Assembly: GCA_040882265.1 (NCBI GenBank)
Contig: JBBEBO010000157.1
Location: 1-64,000, forward strand
Direction of reading: 5' to 3'
Source: Brumimicrobium sp040882265
GTDB taxonomy: Bacteria > Bacteroidota > Bacteroidia > Flavobacteriales_D > Crocinitomicaceae
Length of the DNA: 64,000 bases
Shown here: piece by piece, positions 61,334-64,000 of the stretch
How the letters are laid out: each line of letters starts with the position of its first letter
How positions within the stretch are numbered: position 1 is the first letter of the stretch
The notes under the pieces: generated by a model
Databases searched by the model: none
What the model was told of the DNA's origin: nothing
What the model saw: only the letters and a program-made list of their open reading frames with translations
Made by a program: the position numbers and the translations under genes

Positions 61334-61957
61334 TTATATAACTTTCTCTTTTGGTAAAATTTCTTCAAGTACAAGAAGCAATCTTTTAAAATCACTTTCT
61401 GAACGACTATCGTTATGATAAATGAAGTCAGCTTTTGTTTCGTGCGGTGCTAAAAATTGATCATAACAGGGAATCACATGGTTTTCCCATTGGTATAAGA
61501 TTTCAGAGCGCGTATATCCTCTCGACTCTTGGTCACGATAAATACGTCTGTCAAGTTGTATAGCTGGATCTACATCAACAAAAATACTGAAATCCAGCAT
61601 TTTATATACTTTTTCGTATTCAAAAACAAATAAACCTTCTACTATAATTAAATCTGAAGGGTCGATGGTAATAAGGACATGTTTATTATTCCCAGCGTTA
61701 AATTGATATTCAAAAACCTCTATACTTTCACCGCTGATTAATTTTTTTAGGTCACTCTCAAGCTTTTCTTGGTTGAGTGCTGTTGGAAGGTCGAAATTTA
61801 CAACACCATTATTGTCTTTAATTTGCTCTTCAATTGGTTTGTAATAATTGTCCATTGAAAACACAGAGGGTGAATAATTGCTATAATGTTCTGACAATCG
61901 ATTCAACAATGTTGTCTTCCCAGATCCACTTCCACCACAAATACCGATTACCGTCAT
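61334..61957 (-). CDS. udk: uridine kinase
   Basis: A 207-residue P-loop kinase that phosphorylates uridine and cytidine with ATP or GTP in pyrimidine salvage. The Walker A loop is GGSGSGKTT (8-16); SMDNYYK (34-40) is the usual nucleoside-binding stretch; DIR-like R-D-Q-E-S-R-G-Y-T lies near 140-148. Length is normal. It is two bp downstream of the secreted protein gene at 61960, and 29 bp upstream of the kinase gene, on the same strand, so the three may be one transcript. Confidence 0.88.
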   Translation of the reverse strand: MTVIGICGGSGSGKTTLLNRLSEHYSNYSPSVFSMDNYYKPIEEQIKDNNGVVNFDLPTALNQEKLESDLKKLISGESIEVFEYQFNAGNNKHVLITIDPSDLIIVEGLFVFEYEKVYKMLDFSIFVDVDPAIQLDRRIYRDQESRGYTRSEILYQWENHVIPCYDQFLAPHETKADFIYHNDSRSESDFKRLLLVLEEILPKEKVI

Positions 61958-61959
61958 AA

Positions 61960-63192
61960 TTATTGTTCATTAAACACGACCTTCTTTGATTGTCCTAATT
62001 GATTCAAATCAAAAGAATAAGTTTTATCACCAACTAAGTGAACAAAATTAGTGGATTTATTTTCTAAAGAGGGTCTTGAGGGATTAATTTGTAAAATATT
62101 TAGGTTAAGATTTTTAGATTTATAGTGTTCGATTTTTGAATTATATTCACTGTAAACGTTAGTTTTTCCTTCTATTTCACTTAAAATCAACACCCTATTT
62201 AGGCAGTCAATCCACTTAATTTTTGCATTATATTTTCTTGATTTATCAGCTGGATTATTACACTCATTAAGAACATCAATTTCACCATCTTGATCTGCTC
62301 CGAATATTTTCACGCATTTATCTGTTTCATCATTGGCAACATAATAAAAGCGATTATTTGCGTATAGTCCTACGCCAAAACGTTCAATTACTTTTTTATT
62401 AAGTACTTTTTGATAATATGAGCCACATAAATTATGATTTATAATTTCAGAATAAATAGGGTTGAAATCAGTACCTAGAGAAAAACTGTATTCATTCCCT
62501 TGTTTTGCTTTTGGAGTGATTGGATAGAAATGTACACGGTGTTTTCCTCCTTGTTTTATTAATCGTGAAAAATATATGTTTTCTTCATCACTTCCAGCAT
62601 AGTTAAACAAACCCTCTTTTCCATCAGCAACAAAATCAGGATGGGTGTTTTTACCTTGAGAATGATACATACGATTGTTGTGATGCGTAATTGTGACAAA
62701 AAAGTTTTCTATAATATTCTTATCTTTAACCTCAAGTGTAAAATGAAACACTAAAGCTTTGGGTGTGTTTACTACTTCTTCAACCACTAATTCATTTGGA
62801 ATAGTATATCCATACGATCTAACAACTTTTAATAAATCAAAATTTGTTGAAACAACACTTCCACTTCTATTGATTTGGATATAGCTGAATTTATTGTTTT
62901 CTACTTTAAAATGATCGATAAAATAGATGTAATTGGATGATTCGGATACAATTATAGAGGGTTTGCTATGTGAAGGGTAAATTAATTTCCTCCAGTTTAA
63001 CTCTCCTGAATTATCAAATAGCACAATCTCAACATCTCTGACTTTATCTTTTGGATCACTGCTCACCAGTAAAGAACCATTGTTTTTCCATTCAACAATC
63101 TGATTAAATGGAAATTTCTCAGCTTCAACTTCAATTTGAGCATGTAATTGAACAAAAAACAGTAGAGTAAGACAATAGAAGATAGCTTTCAT
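61960..63192 (-). CDS. exported protein, unknown
   Basis: A 410-residue protein with a signal peptide (1-18, cleavage near LHA-Q). The mature part is Asn/Lys/Ser-rich, with beta-strand repeats such as NYIYFIDHF, NRFYYVAND and KTYSFDLNQLG, suggesting a beta-propeller-like secreted protein. There is no sorting tail and no catalytic motif. It is immediately upstream of udk (2-bp gap). Family not recognised. Confidence 0.65.
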   Translation of the reverse strand: MKAIFYCLTLLFFVQLHAQIEVEAEKFPFNQIVEWKNNGSLLVSSDPKDKVRDVEIVLFDNSGELNWRKLIYPSHSKPSIIVSESSNYIYFIDHFKVENNKFSYIQINRSGSVVSTNFDLLKVVRSYGYTIPNELVVEEVVNTPKALVFHFTLEVKDKNIIENFFVTITHHNNRMYHSQGKNTHPDFVADGKEGLFNYAGSDEENIYFSRLIKQGGKHRVHFYPITPKAKQGNEYSFSLGTDFNPIYSEIINHNLCGSYYQKVLNKKVIERFGVGLYANNRFYYVANDETDKCVKIFGADQDGEIDVLNECNNPADKSRKYNAKIKWIDCLNRVLILSEIEGKTNVYSEYNSKIEHYKSKNLNLNILQINPSRPSLENKSTNFVHLVGDKTYSFDLNQLGQSKKVVFNEQ

Positions 63193-63330
63193 AATATATT
63201 GGTGTTGTCATTTTTGCTTAATTTTTGGTATTAAAAATTACTATTAATAACAAAAGAAAGCAAAAGTTTTAAAAAATGTTATTTATGACGTAAATTTAGC
63301 ATTCAATTATTAATTACTAATATTTTTTCT

Positions 63331-63966
63331 ATGTCAAATTTCAAAATTTTTAGCTCATTGGTTGTGATTTCACTAGTTATTTTTTCATTTCAAAAAGATG
63401 AGAATAAAATTAAGACACTCAAAATTGGTGAGCAGGCTCCTATGCAAGGTTATAAAATGAAGTCTACTTCAAATAATGAAGAAACATTAAAGACTCTTTC
63501 CAAAGAAAAAGGTTTGATTGTAGTTTTCTCTTGTAATACATGTCCCTTCGTTATTGGGAATGATAGTTTTGAAGGTTGGGAAAGAGATTACAATAACTTA
63601 AGTACGATTGCCAACCAAAATGGGCTTGGGTTCGTTTTAGTAAATAGCAATGAAGCTAAACGGAAAAAAGGAGATGGGTTCGAGGACATGATAGCAAGAG
63701 TTAAAGATTATGAATATAAAATGCCTTACGTTTTAGATAAAAAGCACCAATTGGCTGATGCTTTTGGCGCTAAAACTACTCCTCATATTTTTATGTTTGA
63801 CAACAATATGGAATTAATTTATGAGGGAGCAATTGACAACACATGGAAACCTTCTGAAGACGAGGTAAAGCCTTATCTAATTAATGCAATAAATGCACAT
63901 GTTGAAGGAAATATAATTGAAATAAACAAAACTGCCCCAAAGGGATGTAGTATAAAACGTATATAG
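63331..63966 (+). CDS. exported thioredoxin-fold protein (redoxin family)
   Basis: A 211-residue protein with an N-terminal hydrophobic export segment (about 5-20) and a redoxin/AhpC-TSA-type domain from about 30. The CxxC centre is C68-N-T-C71-P72. A TTPHIF segment holds the cis-proline near 150. It is a probable thiol-disulfide or peroxide-handling protein of the periplasm; a resolving partner is not visible. Many Bacteroidota have such proteins beside redox or unknown genes. The first stop before the window end is at 63966. Confidence 0.85.
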   Translation: MSNFKIFSSLVVISLVIFSFQKDENKIKTLKIGEQAPMQGYKMKSTSNNEETLKTLSKEKGLIVVFSCNTCPFVIGNDSFEGWERDYNNLSTIANQNGLGFVLVNSNEAKRKKGDGFEDMIARVKDYEYKMPYVLDKKHQLADAFGAKTTPHIFMFDNNMELIYEGAIDNTWKPSEDEVKPYLINAINAHVEGNIIEINKTAPKGCSIKRI

Positions 63967-64000
63967 ACAATATAGTTTGCGCTAAACTATTTAAATTAAA

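Overview
The window is AT-rich chromosomal DNA from a member of the Bacteroidota, most likely class Flavobacteriia (Flavobacteriales; a Cryomorphaceae/Crocinitomicaceae-like relative is my guess, not shown). The signs are: secreted proteins with type IX secretion (T9SS) C-terminal sorting tails, TonB, many short lipoproteins, promoter elements of the Bacteroidota type (TAnnTTTG at -7), few Shine-Dalgarno sequences, kynurenine 3-monooxygenase, a tyrosine-degradation pair, and the SpoIIM/DUF4129/DUF4350/MoxR/DUF58 operon. Most of the window is ordinary housekeeping and metabolic sequence with short intergenic gaps. It also contains one scaffold gap of exactly 100 N (12332-12431).

Layout. 1-4.8 kb: a zinc-ribbon protein, a small membrane protein, a lipoprotein, tadA, and a kmo / outer-membrane-protein pair. 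4.8-11.7 kb: a five-gene overlapping operon (SpoIIM-like membrane protein, DUF4129, DUF4350, MoxR ATPase, DUF58), a probable chaperone/von Willebrand-type cell-envelope system. 11.8-12.6 kb: an unusual array made of one complete initiator tRNA gene, at least three tRNA 3'-end fragments, several terminator-like hairpins and a small GIY-YIG nuclease gene, interrupted by the N gap. 12.8-19 kb: a lipoprotein, a TIGR03032 protein, a Pif1-like helicase with a C-terminal HTH, a thioesterase and a sodium/solute symporter. 19-20.5 kb: a Fic-family gene preceded by a symmetric four-site operator. 20.5-31.6 kb: serS, two T9SS-secreted proteins, a histidine kinase/response regulator pair, tonB, a second kinase and a ChaN-like protein. 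31.6-38.1 kb: LD-carboxypeptidase, two glycosyltransferases, an M28 peptidase and an MNT/HepT toxin-antitoxin pair.

38.3-48.5 kb: hppD and hmgA (tyrosine to homogentisate ring cleavage), comF, class I ribonucleotide reductase nrdB-nrdA, a REP-like palindrome, rdgB, a glycosyltransferase and dusB. 48.7-64 kb: an outer membrane protein, aspS, a carbonic anhydrase/SulP pair, a SPOR protein, a GNAT-like protein, a nitroreductase, a DksA/TraR-like protein with lspA, a very large histidine kinase, uridine kinase, a secreted protein and a thioredoxin-fold protein.

The two places most worth a second look are the initiator-tRNA/GIY-YIG array (11.8-12.5 kb), which looks like a small nuclease cassette bordered by copies of the tRNA 3' end, and the fic locus (19.38-20.5 kb), where the catalytic histidine of the Fic motif is glutamine and four copies of a 10-bp motif lie at exact 22-bp steps around a dyad over the promoter. 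Functions are inferred from sequence reading alone; no database search was run.
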